A stretch of 64,000 nt of DNA. Origin: Streptomyces griseoruber (lineage in GTDB: Bacteria > Actinomycetota > Actinomycetes > Streptomycetales > Streptomycetaceae). Position 1 is the first letter of the stretch; every line of letters begins with the position of its first letter. The notes beneath the pieces were generated by a model. It was not told where the DNA came from and searched no databases. It saw nothing but the letters and a program-made list of their open reading frames with translations. The stretch is from positions 115,779-179,778 of the forward strand of contig NZ_KQ948780.1 of NCBI RefSeq assembly GCF_001514205.1, written 5' to 3'. Below are positions 36,396 to 45,547 of this stretch, one piece after another. Position numbers and translations under genes: made by a program.

Positions 36396-37823
36396 GTGAG
36401 CGACCAGTCCCACCGTCCCCGCAAGCCCGCCCGGCCCTACCGCCGGCCCCAGAAGGACCCGGTCCGCATGCTCGCCTTCGAGGCGCTGCGGGCCGTGGAC
36501 GAGCGGGACGCCTACGCCAACCTGGTGCTGCCGCCGCTGTTGCGCAAGGCGCGGGAGAAGGAGGGACCCGACAAGTTCGACACACGGGACGCCGCGCTCG
36601 CCACCGAGCTGGTGTACGGCACGCTGCGGCGGCAGGGGACGTACGACGCCGTCATCTCCGCCTGTGTGGACCGGCCGCTCCGGGAAGTCGATCCCCCCGT
36701 GCTCGATGTGCTCAGCCTCGGCGCGCACCAGCTGCTCGGGACGCGGATCCCGACGCATGCCGCCGTGTCCTCCGCGGTCGAGCTGGCGCGGGTCGTGCTC
36801 GGGGACGGGCGGGCCAAGTTCGTCAACGCCGTGCTGCGGAAGATCGCCCAGCACGATCTCGACGGCTGGCTGGAGCAGGTCGCCCCGCCGTACGACGACG
36901 ATCCCGAGGAGCATCTCGCCGTCGTCCACTCGCATCCGCGCTGGATCGTCTCCGCGCTGTGGGACTCGCTCGGCGGCGGGCGGGCCGGGATCGAGGACCT
37001 GCTCGAAGCCGACAACGAGCGGCCCGAGGTCACCCTCGTCGCCCGGCCCGGGCGGGCCGCGCCGGAGGAGCTGCTGCGGGAGGAGGCCGCCGTACCGGGG
37101 CGCTGGTCGCCGTACGCCGTGCGGCTCACCGAGGGCGGGGAGCCCGGGGCCGTCGACGCCGTACGGGAGGGGCGGGCGGGGGTGCAGGACGAGGGGAGCC
37201 AGCTCGTCGCGCTCGCCCTCGCCAACGTGCCCGTGGAGGGGCGGGACGAGAAGTGGCTCGACGGGTGCGCCGGGCCCGGTGGCAAGGCCGCGCTGCTCGC
37301 CGCCCTGGCCGCGGAGCGCGGGGCCGTGCTGCTCGCCTCCGAGAAGCAGCCGCACCGGGCGGGTCTCGTGGCCAGGGCGCTGCACGGCAATCCCGGGCCC
37401 TACCAGGTCATCGCCGCCGACGGGATCCGGCCGCCGTGGCGGCCCGGCTCCTTCGACCGGGTACTGATGGACGTGCCGTGCACCGGCCTGGGCGCCCTGC
37501 GGCGGCGGCCGGAGGCGCGCTGGCGGCGCCGGCCCGAGGACCTCGAGGGGTTCGCGCCGTTGCAGCGCGGGCTGCTGCGGACCGCTCTGGAGGCCGTACG
37601 GGTCGGGGGCGTCGTCGGATACGCCACCTGCTCGCCGCATCTCGCGGAGACCCGGGCGGTCGTCGCCGACGTGCTCAAGCAGTTCCCGCGGACCGATCTC
37701 GTCGACGCGCGGCCGCTGCTGCCGGGTGTGCCGGCGCTGGGCGACGGGCCCGACATCCAGCTGTGGCCGCACGTGCACGGCACCGACGCCATGTATCTGG
37801 CGCTCATCCGCCGCACCGGCTGA
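36396..37823 (+). CDS. rsmB: 16S rRNA m5C967 methyltransferase RsmB
   Basis: Methylates C967 of 16S rRNA, 475 residues. An N-terminal NusB-like helical domain (about 20-160) is followed by the SAM-dependent methyltransferase (about 250-470). The latter has DGCAGPGGKAALLAALA (SAM binding), MDVPCTGLGALRRRPEARW (motif IV cysteine) and YATCSPHLAET (motif VI catalytic cysteine). The start is GTG. Its stop lies at the border of a more variable region. Confidence 0.95.
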   Translation: MSDQSHRPRKPARPYRRPQKDPVRMLAFEALRAVDERDAYANLVLPPLLRKAREKEGPDKFDTRDAALATELVYGTLRRQGTYDAVISACVDRPLREVDPPVLDVLSLGAHQLLGTRIPTHAAVSSAVELARVVLGDGRAKFVNAVLRKIAQHDLDGWLEQVAPPYDDDPEEHLAVVHSHPRWIVSALWDSLGGGRAGIEDLLEADNERPEVTLVARPGRAAPEELLREEAAVPGRWSPYAVRLTEGGEPGAVDAVREGRAGVQDEGSQLVALALANVPVEGRDEKWLDGCAGPGGKAALLAALAAERGAVLLASEKQPHRAGLVARALHGNPGPYQVIAADGIRPPWRPGSFDRVLMDVPCTGLGALRRRPEARWRRRPEDLEGFAPLQRGLLRTALEAVRVGGVVGYATCSPHLAETRAVVADVLKQFPRTDLVDARPLLPGVPALGDGPDIQLWPHVHGTDAMYLALIRRTG

Positions 37824-37824
37824 C

Positions 37825-37839
37825 ATGACGGTACGTCAT
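37825..37839. repeat. Palindrome directly after rsmB
   Basis: ATGACG, spacer GTA, CGTCAT: a perfect 6-bp inverted repeat two bases past the rsmB stop. It is too weak for a terminator and looks more like a protein-binding site ahead of the DUF3500 gene. Confidence 0.4.
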
Positions 37840-37982
37840 ATCCCAAGCCGGACAACGGAGTTGAAGTCGGGAACCTTAAGCCGATGACCCTCGGGCACAG
37901 CATCGCATAGGTAAACCCGATTGTTTCTCGATGTCGGCCACAGTGGCGACTGGTTGCCTTTATCTCACCAAAACAACGGCGC

Positions 37983-38026
37983 GGAATTCCTTGGACAGCC
38001 CTCTCCGGAGGGATTTCAGGAATTCC
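37983..38026 (+). promoter_or_regulatory. Folded leader element upstream of the DUF3500 gene
   Basis: Two copies of the palindromic GGAATTCC (37983-37990 and 38019-38026) can pair with each other and enclose a perfect inner stem CCCTC/GAGGG (37999-38012) with loop TCCG. The element ends 30 bases before the GTG of the DUF3500 gene, in a stretch clearly lower in GC than its surroundings. It is a candidate cis-acting RNA or double operator; no known riboswitch is recognised. Confidence 0.5.
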
Positions 38027-38056
38027 TTGAAGCCTCTTTGGAAGGGATGGAAAAAG

Positions 38057-39178
38057 GTGCCAGAGAACAACACTCACCGCAGGTCGAAGAATCGGTTGAA
38101 GAAGGCCGGTGCGGCTTTCGCCGCAGGCACGGCCCTGCTCTTCGGCGCGGTGTACGTCAACGCCAACGCCGCCTCCGTCGGCGGGTCGGCGACCACGACC
38201 GCCTCGCCGGCCGCCTCGTCCGCCGCCTCGTCCGCCGCCGTCTCGGACGTGGTCGACGCCGCCGACGCGTTCCTCGCCACCCTGGACGACGACCAGCAGG
38301 CCGAGGTGCTGCTCGACCTCACCGAGGAGAACGCGACCGCCTGGTCCAACCTCCCGTGCGGTTCCACCTGCCGGGTCGGCATCGAGCTGAGCACGCTCAG
38401 CGAGGAGCAGCTCGCCGCGGCCGAGGCGGTGATCGAGGCGGCGACCGGCACCGGCAGCGGCACCGGCTACGACCAGATCTCCCAGATCCTCGCGGCCGAC
38501 GACGTCCTCGGCGAGACCGCCGGCGGCTACAGCAGCGGCAACTACTACCTGGCGTTCCTCGGCACCCCGGGCACCAGCGGAACCTGGCAGCTGCACTTCG
38601 GCGGTCATCACCTCGCGGTGAACCTCACCTACGAGGACGGCGAGGTCGAGGGCACCACCCCCTTCTTCATCGGCGTCGAGCCGACCAGCTGGACCGACGA
38701 CGACGGCACCTCGTACGCCCCTCTGGCCGGGATGCACGACGGCATGCTGGACCTGCTCGCCGGTCTGAGCGACGACGAACTGTCGCAGGCGAAGCTGTCC
38801 GAGTCGTACACCGACGTGCTGCTCGGCCCGGACGAGGACGGGGACTTCCCGGAGACCAAGGAAGGCCTCTCGGTCGGCGAACTCACCGACGACCAGCAGG
38901 AACTGGTCCTCAACGCCATACAGCCGTGGGTCGACGTGGCGGACGACTCCACCGCCGCCTCCGTGCTGAGCACCTACGCGTCGGAACTCGACGACACCTA
39001 CATCTCGTACTCCGGCGGCACCGACCTGGACACCCAGGGCGACTACGTCCGGATCGACGGGCCGGGCGTGTGGATCGAGTTCGTCTGCCAGGACGGCGTG
39101 GTCTACCAGAACCAGATCCACTACCACACCGTCTACCGGGACCACACCACCGACTACGGCGGAGAGTTCTCGTTCTGA
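38057..39178 (+). CDS. Secreted DUF3500 family protein
   Basis: A 373-residue exported protein. A Lys/Arg-rich start (HRRSKNRLKK) and hydrophobic core (AGAAFAAGTALLFGAVYVNANA) form a signal peptide; an Ala/Ser/Thr linker follows to about residue 60, then the DUF3500 domain. Histidine clusters H180, H184, H185 (LHFGGHHL) and H355, H357, H362 (QIHYHTVYRDH), with many Asp/Glu, suggest metal binding, but this is inference. The GTG at 38057 is preceded by a purine-rich stretch; the longer open frame upstream runs through the folded leader. The stop overlaps the ATG of the HupE-like gene, so the two are translated together. Confidence 0.85.
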   Translation: MPENNTHRRSKNRLKKAGAAFAAGTALLFGAVYVNANAASVGGSATTTASPAASSAASSAAVSDVVDAADAFLATLDDDQQAEVLLDLTEENATAWSNLPCGSTCRVGIELSTLSEEQLAAAEAVIEAATGTGSGTGYDQISQILAADDVLGETAGGYSSGNYYLAFLGTPGTSGTWQLHFGGHHLAVNLTYEDGEVEGTTPFFIGVEPTSWTDDDGTSYAPLAGMHDGMLDLLAGLSDDELSQAKLSESYTDVLLGPDEDGDFPETKEGLSVGELTDDQQELVLNAIQPWVDVADDSTAASVLSTYASELDDTYISYSGGTDLDTQGDYVRIDGPGVWIEFVCQDGVVYQNQIHYHTVYRDHTTDYGGEFSF

Positions 39179-40635
39179 TGGACCGTCTGCCGATCTCACC
39201 GTCACATGCGCTGCGCATGATGGCCGGGGTCGCGCTGGCGGTGGCGGCGGCGCTGCTTCTGGCAGCGCCGCCCGCTGCCGCGCATCCGCTGCCCCACTCG
39301 GTGCTGCTGCTCGACGTGCACGAGACGTCGGTGGCCGCCGAACTGGAGCTGCCGGTCAGCGATTTCTCCCGGGCCAGCGGTATCGCCCTGGACGACTCCA
39401 CCACGGCGAAGCAGCTGTCGGCGCGGACCGCCGCGATCCGCCGCTACCTGGCCGCGCATCTGCACCCGACCACCCGCGGGGGCGAGGCCTGGACCGTCGC
39501 CGTCGGCGCCATGGCCCTGGGGCGGGCGGAGCAGACCTCCACCGGCACCTACCGCGAGCTGACGGTACGGGCCACGCTCACACCGCCGGCCGGCGGGGAC
39601 CCGCGCCGGTTCGTCCTCTCCTACGACGCCGTCGTCCACCAGGTCGTCACCCACACCGTGATGGTCTCCGTCCGGCAGGACTGGGCCACCGGCCACGTGG
39701 CCGACGAGGGGCAGGACACCGCGACCGAGGTCGGCGTCATCCGCGTCGACACCCGGACGATGACCGTCGCCCCTCTCAGCGTCGACCTGGAGAGCGGGAG
39801 TGCCTGGAGCGGGACGTACGCCATGTTCCGGCTCGGCGCCGATCACATTCTCGACGGCACCGACCATCTGCTTTTCCTGCTGATTCTTCTGCTTCCCGCT
39901 CCCCTTCGGGCAGCGGGAAAGCGCTGGCGGGGAACGGTGAACAACCGGGCCGCAATTCGGCGAATCGGCCGGACGACCCTCGCCTTCACCGTCGGGCATT
40001 CCCTCGCGCTCGCACTGAGTTCTTTCGGACGTCTCGACATTCCGGCTCAGCCGGTCGAGGTGTTTATCGCCTTCAGTATTCTCGTCGGTGCCGTGCACAC
40101 CATGCGCCCGATATTCCCCGGGCGAGAAGCCCTCGTCGCCGGTGTCTTCGGTCTCGGGCACGGCCTCGCCTTCTCGCTCACGCTCGCCGAGATGAACCTC
40201 TCCACCACCCAACTGGCCCTCAGTCTCGCGGGATTCAACCTCGGCATCGAAGGCATGCAACTCGTCCTGGTCCTCCTCGCCCTGCCGAGCCTGATCTGTC
40301 TCACCCGGCTGCGCGGGCACTCCGCGCTGCGGGGCGGGTGCGCGGCGCTGACGGCCGGCGCGGCCCTCGGCTGGCTGCTGGACCGGCTCGGCCTGCCCAA
40401 CCCCGTCGCCCGCGCCGCGGACAGCGCCGGATCGCACACCTCCCAACTGCTCCTGGTCCTCGTCGCCACGGCTCTGCCGGCCACCCTCCGGTTGATCACC
40501 GCCCACCGCCGCGGCCGGGGCCCCGGGGCGAACCCCGGCACCAGCCCGGTGCTCACCGCGCGCTCGTCGACGGCGCGACCGGACCACCCGTGGTCGGCCG
40601 GGGGTGGTGCGGCGAGTGCTTCGGACGCTCCTTAG
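39178..40635 (+). CDS. HupE/UreJ-type membrane protein with N-terminal extracellular domain
   Basis: A 485-residue protein. It has a signal-like segment (about 12-35, ending AAAHPLPHS), an extracytoplasmic beta-rich domain to about residue 205, and then six to seven membrane segments of the HupE/UreJ_2 type. Conserved polar motifs in the membrane part are DHILDGTDH (222-230) and GLGHGLAF (H328), typical of candidate nickel/cobalt or related metal permeases. The last 50 residues are a disordered tail. The ATG shares one base with the DUF3500 stop. The pairing suggests the secreted partner handles the same ligand (inference). Confidence 0.83.
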   Translation: MDRLPISPSHALRMMAGVALAVAAALLLAAPPAAAHPLPHSVLLLDVHETSVAAELELPVSDFSRASGIALDDSTTAKQLSARTAAIRRYLAAHLHPTTRGGEAWTVAVGAMALGRAEQTSTGTYRELTVRATLTPPAGGDPRRFVLSYDAVVHQVVTHTVMVSVRQDWATGHVADEGQDTATEVGVIRVDTRTMTVAPLSVDLESGSAWSGTYAMFRLGADHILDGTDHLLFLLILLLPAPLRAAGKRWRGTVNNRAAIRRIGRTTLAFTVGHSLALALSSFGRLDIPAQPVEVFIAFSILVGAVHTMRPIFPGREALVAGVFGLGHGLAFSLTLAEMNLSTTQLALSLAGFNLGIEGMQLVLVLLALPSLICLTRLRGHSALRGGCAALTAGAALGWLLDRLGLPNPVARAADSAGSHTSQLLLVLVATALPATLRLITAHRRGRGPGANPGTSPVLTARSSTARPDHPWSAGGGAASASDAP

Positions 40636-40644
40636 GGTGGCCCC

Positions 40645-41295
40645 ATGCCACGCACCTCCCCCGCCGTCGCCCTCGACGCTCTCCTCTCCGGGAACGAGCG
40701 ATTCGTCGCGGGCGCACCCAGCCATCCCAACCAGGACGCCGCCCGCCGGGCCGAGCTCGCGCCCGGCCAGGAACCCTTCGCCGTCATCCTGGGGTGCTCG
40801 GACTCCCGGCTCGCCGCGGAGATCATCTTCGACCAGGGGCTGGGCGACCTCTTCGTCGTCCGGACCGCCGGGCATGTGCTCGGGGCGGAGGTGCTGGGCA
40901 GCGTGGAGTACGCCACGGCCGTGCTCGGCTGCCGCCTGGTCGTCGTCCTCGGGCACGACTCCTGCGGAGCCGTCGCGGCGGCCCGCGAAGCCGTGGCGAA
41001 CGGACTGCCCTCGACCGGCTTCGTCCGGGACGTGGTCGAGCGGGTCACCCCCAGCGTGCTGGCCGCCCGTGCCGCCGGACTGACCTCCGACAGCGACATC
41101 GTCGACGAGCACATAAGGCACACCGTGCATCTGCTCCTCGACCGCTCCCGCACCCTCTCGGACCAGGTGGACACCGGGGACGTGGCGGTCGTGGGCATGG
41201 CGTACCGGCTCGCCGAGGGCAGCGCCTGCGTCCTGGTCTCCCGCGGGAACACCGGCACCCCGGTCCCGGCCGCGGGCGGCCACCAGGCCCCCTGA
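40645..41295 (+). CDS. Beta-carbonic anhydrase
   Basis: Interconverts CO2 and bicarbonate with a zinc ion, 216 residues. Zinc ligands and catalytic residues are present: C51-S-D53-S-R55 (LGCSDSRL) and H104-D-S-C107 (GHDSCGAV). The ATG follows the HupE-like gene by nine bases, so it is probably in the same operon. Together they could connect bicarbonate or proton chemistry to metal transport, but a simple housekeeping role is equally possible. Confidence 0.94.
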   Translation: MPRTSPAVALDALLSGNERFVAGAPSHPNQDAARRAELAPGQEPFAVILGCSDSRLAAEIIFDQGLGDLFVVRTAGHVLGAEVLGSVEYATAVLGCRLVVVLGHDSCGAVAAAREAVANGLPSTGFVRDVVERVTPSVLAARAAGLTSDSDIVDEHIRHTVHLLLDRSRTLSDQVDTGDVAVVGMAYRLAEGSACVLVSRGNTGTPVPAAGGHQAP

Positions 41296-41320
41296 GGGGC
41301 GCGCTCCGGCGGGGACGCGT

Positions 41321-43456
41321 TCAGCCGCTGGACTTTGTGGCGGCCTCCGGCGCGCCCTCGGTCACCGCCCGGCCGTCGTCCCGGGCCAGCCGGTGCGGCC
41401 ACCACACCTTCGGGCCCACATCCAGGAACAGCGCCGTGACCAGCACCGACCGTACGACGAAGGTGTCCAGGAGGACGCCCAGGGCGACGGCGAAGCCGAT
41501 CTCGGCGAAGCCCACCATGGGGAGCGTGCCGAGGGCGGCGAAGGTGCCCGCGAGCACCAGGCCCGCGGAGGTGATGACCGAGCCCGTGGCGGCGAGGCCC
41601 GTCACCACGCCCGTGCGGGTGCCCTGGCGCAGCGCCTCCTCACGGATCCGGGTGGTCAGGAAGATGTTGTAGTCGATGCCGAGGGCCACCAGGAACACGA
41701 AGACGAACAGCGGGAAGTCGGTCGACTCACCCGCGTAGTCGAACACGTACCGGAAGGCCAGCGCGCTGATGCCGAGCGCCGCCGCGAAGGACAGGATCAC
41801 CGTCCCGACCAGCAGCAGCGGGGCGACCAGGGCGCGCAGCAGACCGCACAGGATCAGCAGGACCACGCCCAGCACCAACGGGATGATCAGGATGTTGTCG
41901 TGGGTGGTGGCCCGGTCCGCGTCCAGCAGGGCCGCCGTTCCGCCGCCCACCCGCGCGTCGGCGTCGGGCACCGCGTGCACCGCGTCCCGGACCCGCTCCA
42001 CCGTCTGTTTGGCGGCCTCGCTGTCGGACGGGGCGGTCATCGTCGCCTCGAACAGCACCCTGCCCTCGTGGAGGGGTTTCGTGCCCGGCGGCAGCCCGAG
42101 CGAGGTCGGCACGACCCCGTCCGTGGCGGCCACCGCCGCGCCCACCTGACGGGCCTGGGCCTGGTGGGAGACGATCACCAAGGGGTCGCCGCTGCCCGCC
42201 GGGAAGTACTTCTCGGACACCTCCTGGCCGGTGATCGAGTCCGGTTTCCCGGTGAAGGCGTCCGCGTTGCTGATGCCCTCCGCGCGCAGCTGGATGAGGC
42301 CCAGCGAGCACACCCCGAGGACGAGCGCGGTCACGATCCAGATCATGCGCGGGCGGTCGGCGATGCCCCGGCCGGTGCGGGCCCAGAACCCGCGCTCCGT
42401 CGGATCGGCGGAGCCGAAGTGGGGGATGGCCGGCCAGAAGATCCAGCGGCCGCAGATCACCAGCAGGGCCGGGAACAGGGTCATCATCGCGAGCAGCGCG
42501 ACCGCCACGCCGATGGCCGCCACCGGTCCCAGACCGGCGGTGGAGTTCATCTCGGCGGCCGTCAGGACCAGCATGCTCAGCACCACCGTGGCGCCCGAGG
42601 CCAGCACCGCCGGGCCCGCCCGGTGCAGGGCCAGGGTCATCGCCTCGTGGCGGTCCTCGTGACGGCGCAACTCCTCCCGGTAGCGGGCCACGAGCAGCAG
42701 GGCGTAGTCCGTCCCGGCGCCGAAGACGAGGACCGTGAGAATGCCGGCGCTCTGACCGTTCACGGTCAGGCCCGCGTAGTGGGCCAGGAAGTAGATCAGC
42801 GCCTGCGCCGTGAACAGCGCGACCACCACACCGATCAGCGGGACCAGCAGCAGGGTCGGACTGCGGTAGGTGATCAGGAGCATCACGATGACGACTCCCA
42901 TGGCCGCCACCAGCAGCGTGGAGTCGATGCCCTCGAAGGCCTTGGCGAAGTCCGCGGAGGTGCCGCCCGGACCGGTGATGTGCACGGCCAGCCCCGCGCC
43001 GCCCCTGCCGACGACGTCACGGATGGAGTCGACGGCCGGCGAGATCCGTGACCAGCCCTTCTCGTCCATGGTGATCGGCACGTGGATCTGCGCGGCGCGC
43101 GGATCCACCGGACGGTCGTACACCGGCCCCCGCGTCTCGGCCCCCCGGATCCCATGGTCCGTGAGCCGCCTGAGCTGCACCGTGTCCGCCGCGATCCGCG
43201 CCCGGTCCCCTGCCGTCAGCCCGTCGTCCCGGGCGTACACCACGATCGCCGGGATCTGCTCCGGCCGGAACCCCTTCGAGATCTCCAGCACCTGGGTCGA
43301 CTCGGCCGACCCCGGCAGCCAGGACGCCGCGTCGTTGTCCTGGGCCCCGGTGAGCTTGGAGGCGAACGGCGCCATCAGGAACAGCACGATCAGCCACAGG
43401 ATGAGGACCACCCACTTGGCCCGCCGCCCACAGACAAGATGCGCGGTGGCTCTCAT
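41321..43456 (-). CDS. MMPL/RND family transporter
   Basis: A 711-residue membrane protein with the duplicated RND layout. One N-terminal membrane segment and an extracytoplasmic loop (about 40-170) are followed by five membrane segments, then the pattern repeats. Proton-relay-like motifs are GAGTDYALLLVARYREEL in the first half and LGIDYNIFLTTRIREEAL in the second. Members export lipids or drugs in actinobacteria. I chose ATG 43456 (MRATAHLVCGRRAKW) with GGGGG ahead of it; the open frame continues upstream toward rpe. It is divergent from rpe with a 128-base gap. Confidence 0.9.
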   Translation of the reverse strand: MRATAHLVCGRRAKWVVLILWLIVLFLMAPFASKLTGAQDNDAASWLPGSAESTQVLEISKGFRPEQIPAIVVYARDDGLTAGDRARIAADTVQLRRLTDHGIRGAETRGPVYDRPVDPRAAQIHVPITMDEKGWSRISPAVDSIRDVVGRGGAGLAVHITGPGGTSADFAKAFEGIDSTLLVAAMGVVIVMLLITYRSPTLLLVPLIGVVVALFTAQALIYFLAHYAGLTVNGQSAGILTVLVFGAGTDYALLLVARYREELRRHEDRHEAMTLALHRAGPAVLASGATVVLSMLVLTAAEMNSTAGLGPVAAIGVAVALLAMMTLFPALLVICGRWIFWPAIPHFGSADPTERGFWARTGRGIADRPRMIWIVTALVLGVCSLGLIQLRAEGISNADAFTGKPDSITGQEVSEKYFPAGSGDPLVIVSHQAQARQVGAAVAATDGVVPTSLGLPPGTKPLHEGRVLFEATMTAPSDSEAAKQTVERVRDAVHAVPDADARVGGGTAALLDADRATTHDNILIIPLVLGVVLLILCGLLRALVAPLLLVGTVILSFAAALGISALAFRYVFDYAGESTDFPLFVFVFLVALGIDYNIFLTTRIREEALRQGTRTGVVTGLAATGSVITSAGLVLAGTFAALGTLPMVGFAEIGFAVALGVLLDTFVVRSVLVTALFLDVGPKVWWPHRLARDDGRAVTEGAPEAATKSSG

Positions 43457-43584
43457 ACCGACCCCCGTTGGTGAGGGGCGCGCGGAACTGCGCGACCGGC
43501 CGCACACGACCGCCGGTCGACGGACGGCCCGCGCCACGAGGGACCGGCGTTCCAGCACGGCGCAGCGCATGGCAGGCTTGGGGC

Positions 43585-44271
43585 ATGGCCGCGCAGATCA
43601 ACCCCAGCATTCTGTCCGCCGACTTCGCCCGCCTCGCGGACGAGGCGAAGGCGGTCGAAGGAGCCGACTGGCTCCACGTCGACGTCATGGACAACCATTT
43701 CGTCCCGAACCTCACGCTCGGTGTGCCGGTCGTAGAGTCCCTGGCCCGTGCGACGGACACTCCGCTGGACTGCCATCTGATGATCGAGGACCCCGATCGC
43801 TGGGCCCCGCGGTACGTCGAGGCGGGTGCCTCGTCCGTCACCTTCCATGTCGAGGCGGCCGCCGCGCCGGTGCGACTCGCCCGCGAGATCCGTGCGAAGG
43901 GTGCCCGTGCCTCCATGGCGCTCAAGCCCGCGACGCCCATCGAGCCGTACGAGGACCTGCTGCCCGAACTCGACATGCTGCTGATCATGACGGTCGAGCC
44001 GGGCTTCGGGGGCCAGGCGTTCCTCGACATCATGCTCCCGAAGATCCGCCGCACCCGCGAGTTGATCAGCAAGCACGGCCTCGAGCTGTGGCTCCAGGTC
44101 GACGGCGGCGTCTCGGCCTCGACGATCGAGCGGTGCGCGGAGGCCGGCGCGGACGTGTTCGTCGCCGGATCCGCGGTGTACGGCGCGGAGGACCCCGCCG
44201 AGGCGGTCCGCGCCCTGCGCGCCCAGGCGGAGGCGGAGACCGCGAAGGCGAGCTGGGCCTGCGCCCACTGA
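43585..44271 (+). CDS. rpe: Ribulose-phosphate 3-epimerase
   Basis: Interconverts ribulose-5-P and xylulose-5-P in the pentose phosphate pathway, 228 residues. TIM-barrel metal and catalytic motifs are SILSADFA, LHVDVMDNHFVPN, CHLMIEDP, MTVEPGFGGQAF and VDGGVSASTI. The ATG at 43585 begins MAAQINPSIL. In Streptomyces it lies a short distance after rsmB; here five genes lie between. Confidence 0.97.
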   Translation: MAAQINPSILSADFARLADEAKAVEGADWLHVDVMDNHFVPNLTLGVPVVESLARATDTPLDCHLMIEDPDRWAPRYVEAGASSVTFHVEAAAAPVRLAREIRAKGARASMALKPATPIEPYEDLLPELDMLLIMTVEPGFGGQAFLDIMLPKIRRTRELISKHGLELWLQVDGGVSASTIERCAEAGADVFVAGSAVYGAEDPAEAVRALRAQAEAETAKASWACAH

Positions 44272-44455
44272 ACCGGAGCCGAGCCGCAGGCGTCTGAACA
44301 GTGGGCCGGCACCGTACGTAGCCCACTGAACACGCGGCCCGTGCGGACACTGGGCCACAGGTACGTGAACGGCTCCCATCAGGGCTGATCAAGTGCGCCG
44401 GATCTGCAAGGATGAACGGCGTATCCAGAGTGTGAACAGCAGTGAGGAGATCGCC

Positions 44456-45475
44456 GTGTCGGGTATGTCGGCGGGCCGGTCAGCCATGCGGATGGGACCC
44501 GCAGAGCTGGTGCAGGCGGCGGCCATGGCCCGCCGCTTCTACCTCGAGGGCAAGTCCAAGATCCAGATCGCGGAGGAGTTCGGCGTCAGCCGCTTCAAGG
44601 TGGCCCGGGTCCTGGAGACCGCCCTCGAACGGGATCTCGTACGGATCGAGATCCGTGTGCCGGCCGAGCTGGACGCCGAGCGCTCCGACGCGCTCCGCGC
44701 CCGGTACGGCCTCAGGCACGCAGTGGTGGTCGAGTCGCCGGCGGAGGCCGAGGACTCGACCGACCCCGAGAACCTGGGAGAGGTGGCCGCCGACCTGCTC
44801 GGCGAGCTGGTGAACGAGGGGGACGTCCTGGGCCTGGCCTGGGGCCGCTCCACCATCCACATGGCGGCGGCCCTGGACCGGCTGCCGCCCTGCACGGTGG
44901 TGCAGCTGACGGGCGTGTACGACGCGGGGACCGCCGAGCGCGGCTCCGTCGAGGCCGTCCGCCGCGCCGCCCAGGTGTCCGGCGGCGACGCGCACCCCAT
45001 CTACGCGCCGATGCTGCTGCCGGACGCGGCCACCGCGGCCGCGCTGCGCCACCAGACCGGGATCGCCCGGGCCTTCGAGTACTTCGACAAGGTCACGGTC
45101 GCCTGTGTCTCCATCGGCTCCTGGGAGCCCGGTATCTCGACGGTGCACGACATGCTCAGCGACGAGGAGCGGGCCCACTACGCCTCGCTCGGTGTCGCCG
45201 CCGAGATGTCCGCGCACCTCTTCGACGCCGAGGGCCGCCGGGTCGGACGGGACCTGGGCGAGCGGTGCATCACGGTCAAGACCGACCAGCTCCGCCGTGT
45301 CCCGGAGGTCGTGGCGATCGCGGGCGGGCAGCGCAAGGCGGCCGCGATCGACGCGGTGCTGCGGTCCGGACTCGTCACCAGCCTGGTCACGGACACCTCC
45401 GCGGCCGACTATCTGATGACGGCGGGACCGACGCCCAAGCCCGCCCTCAACCGGGCGGACCCGGACGGGATCTGA
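44456..45475 (+). CDS. SorC/DeoR-type sugar-binding transcriptional regulator
   Basis: A 339-residue regulator. The N-terminal HTH (about 25-60, ARRFYLEGKSKIQIAEEFGVSRFKVARVLE) is followed by the SorC/CggR sugar-phosphate-binding domain with GDVLGLAWGRSTIHMA and IAGGQRKAAAIDAVLRSGLV. Such proteins respond to phosphorylated sugars, and the position after rpe suggests a pentose-phosphate effector (inference). GTG 44456 has GAGGAG six bases upstream; a GTG at 44432 is also possible and is used for some relatives. Confidence 0.9.
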   Translation: MSGMSAGRSAMRMGPAELVQAAAMARRFYLEGKSKIQIAEEFGVSRFKVARVLETALERDLVRIEIRVPAELDAERSDALRARYGLRHAVVVESPAEAEDSTDPENLGEVAADLLGELVNEGDVLGLAWGRSTIHMAAALDRLPPCTVVQLTGVYDAGTAERGSVEAVRRAAQVSGGDAHPIYAPMLLPDAATAAALRHQTGIARAFEYFDKVTVACVSIGSWEPGISTVHDMLSDEERAHYASLGVAAEMSAHLFDAEGRRVGRDLGERCITVKTDQLRRVPEVVAIAGGQRKAAAIDAVLRSGLVTSLVTDTSAADYLMTAGPTPKPALNRADPDGI

Positions 45476-45486
45476 GAGAAGATCAG

Positions 45487-45515
45487 AAGGGGGCGGTCCT
45501 CTCGGCCGCCCCTTT
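45487..45515 (+). terminator. Terminator after the SorC-type gene
   Basis: A stem pairing AAGGGG-CGG with CCG-CCCCTT around loop TCCTCTCGG, with a one-base bulge and a T-rich end. It begins 12 bases after the stop. Confidence 0.7.
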
Positions 45516-45547
45516 CCGCAATCACGACTGTTCAGGACGGTGCCTGG

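Noticed and set aside
39178..40635. Urease or hydrogenase accessory locus because of the HupE/UreJ similarity
   Set aside because: No urease, hydrogenase or other Ni-enzyme gene occurs in the window; similarity is to the broad HupE/UreJ_2 family only.
37824..43584. Mobile genetic element between rsmB and rpe
   Set aside because: No integrase, transposase, flanking direct repeats or tRNA attachment site is visible; only the gene content and the local GC of the leader are unusual.
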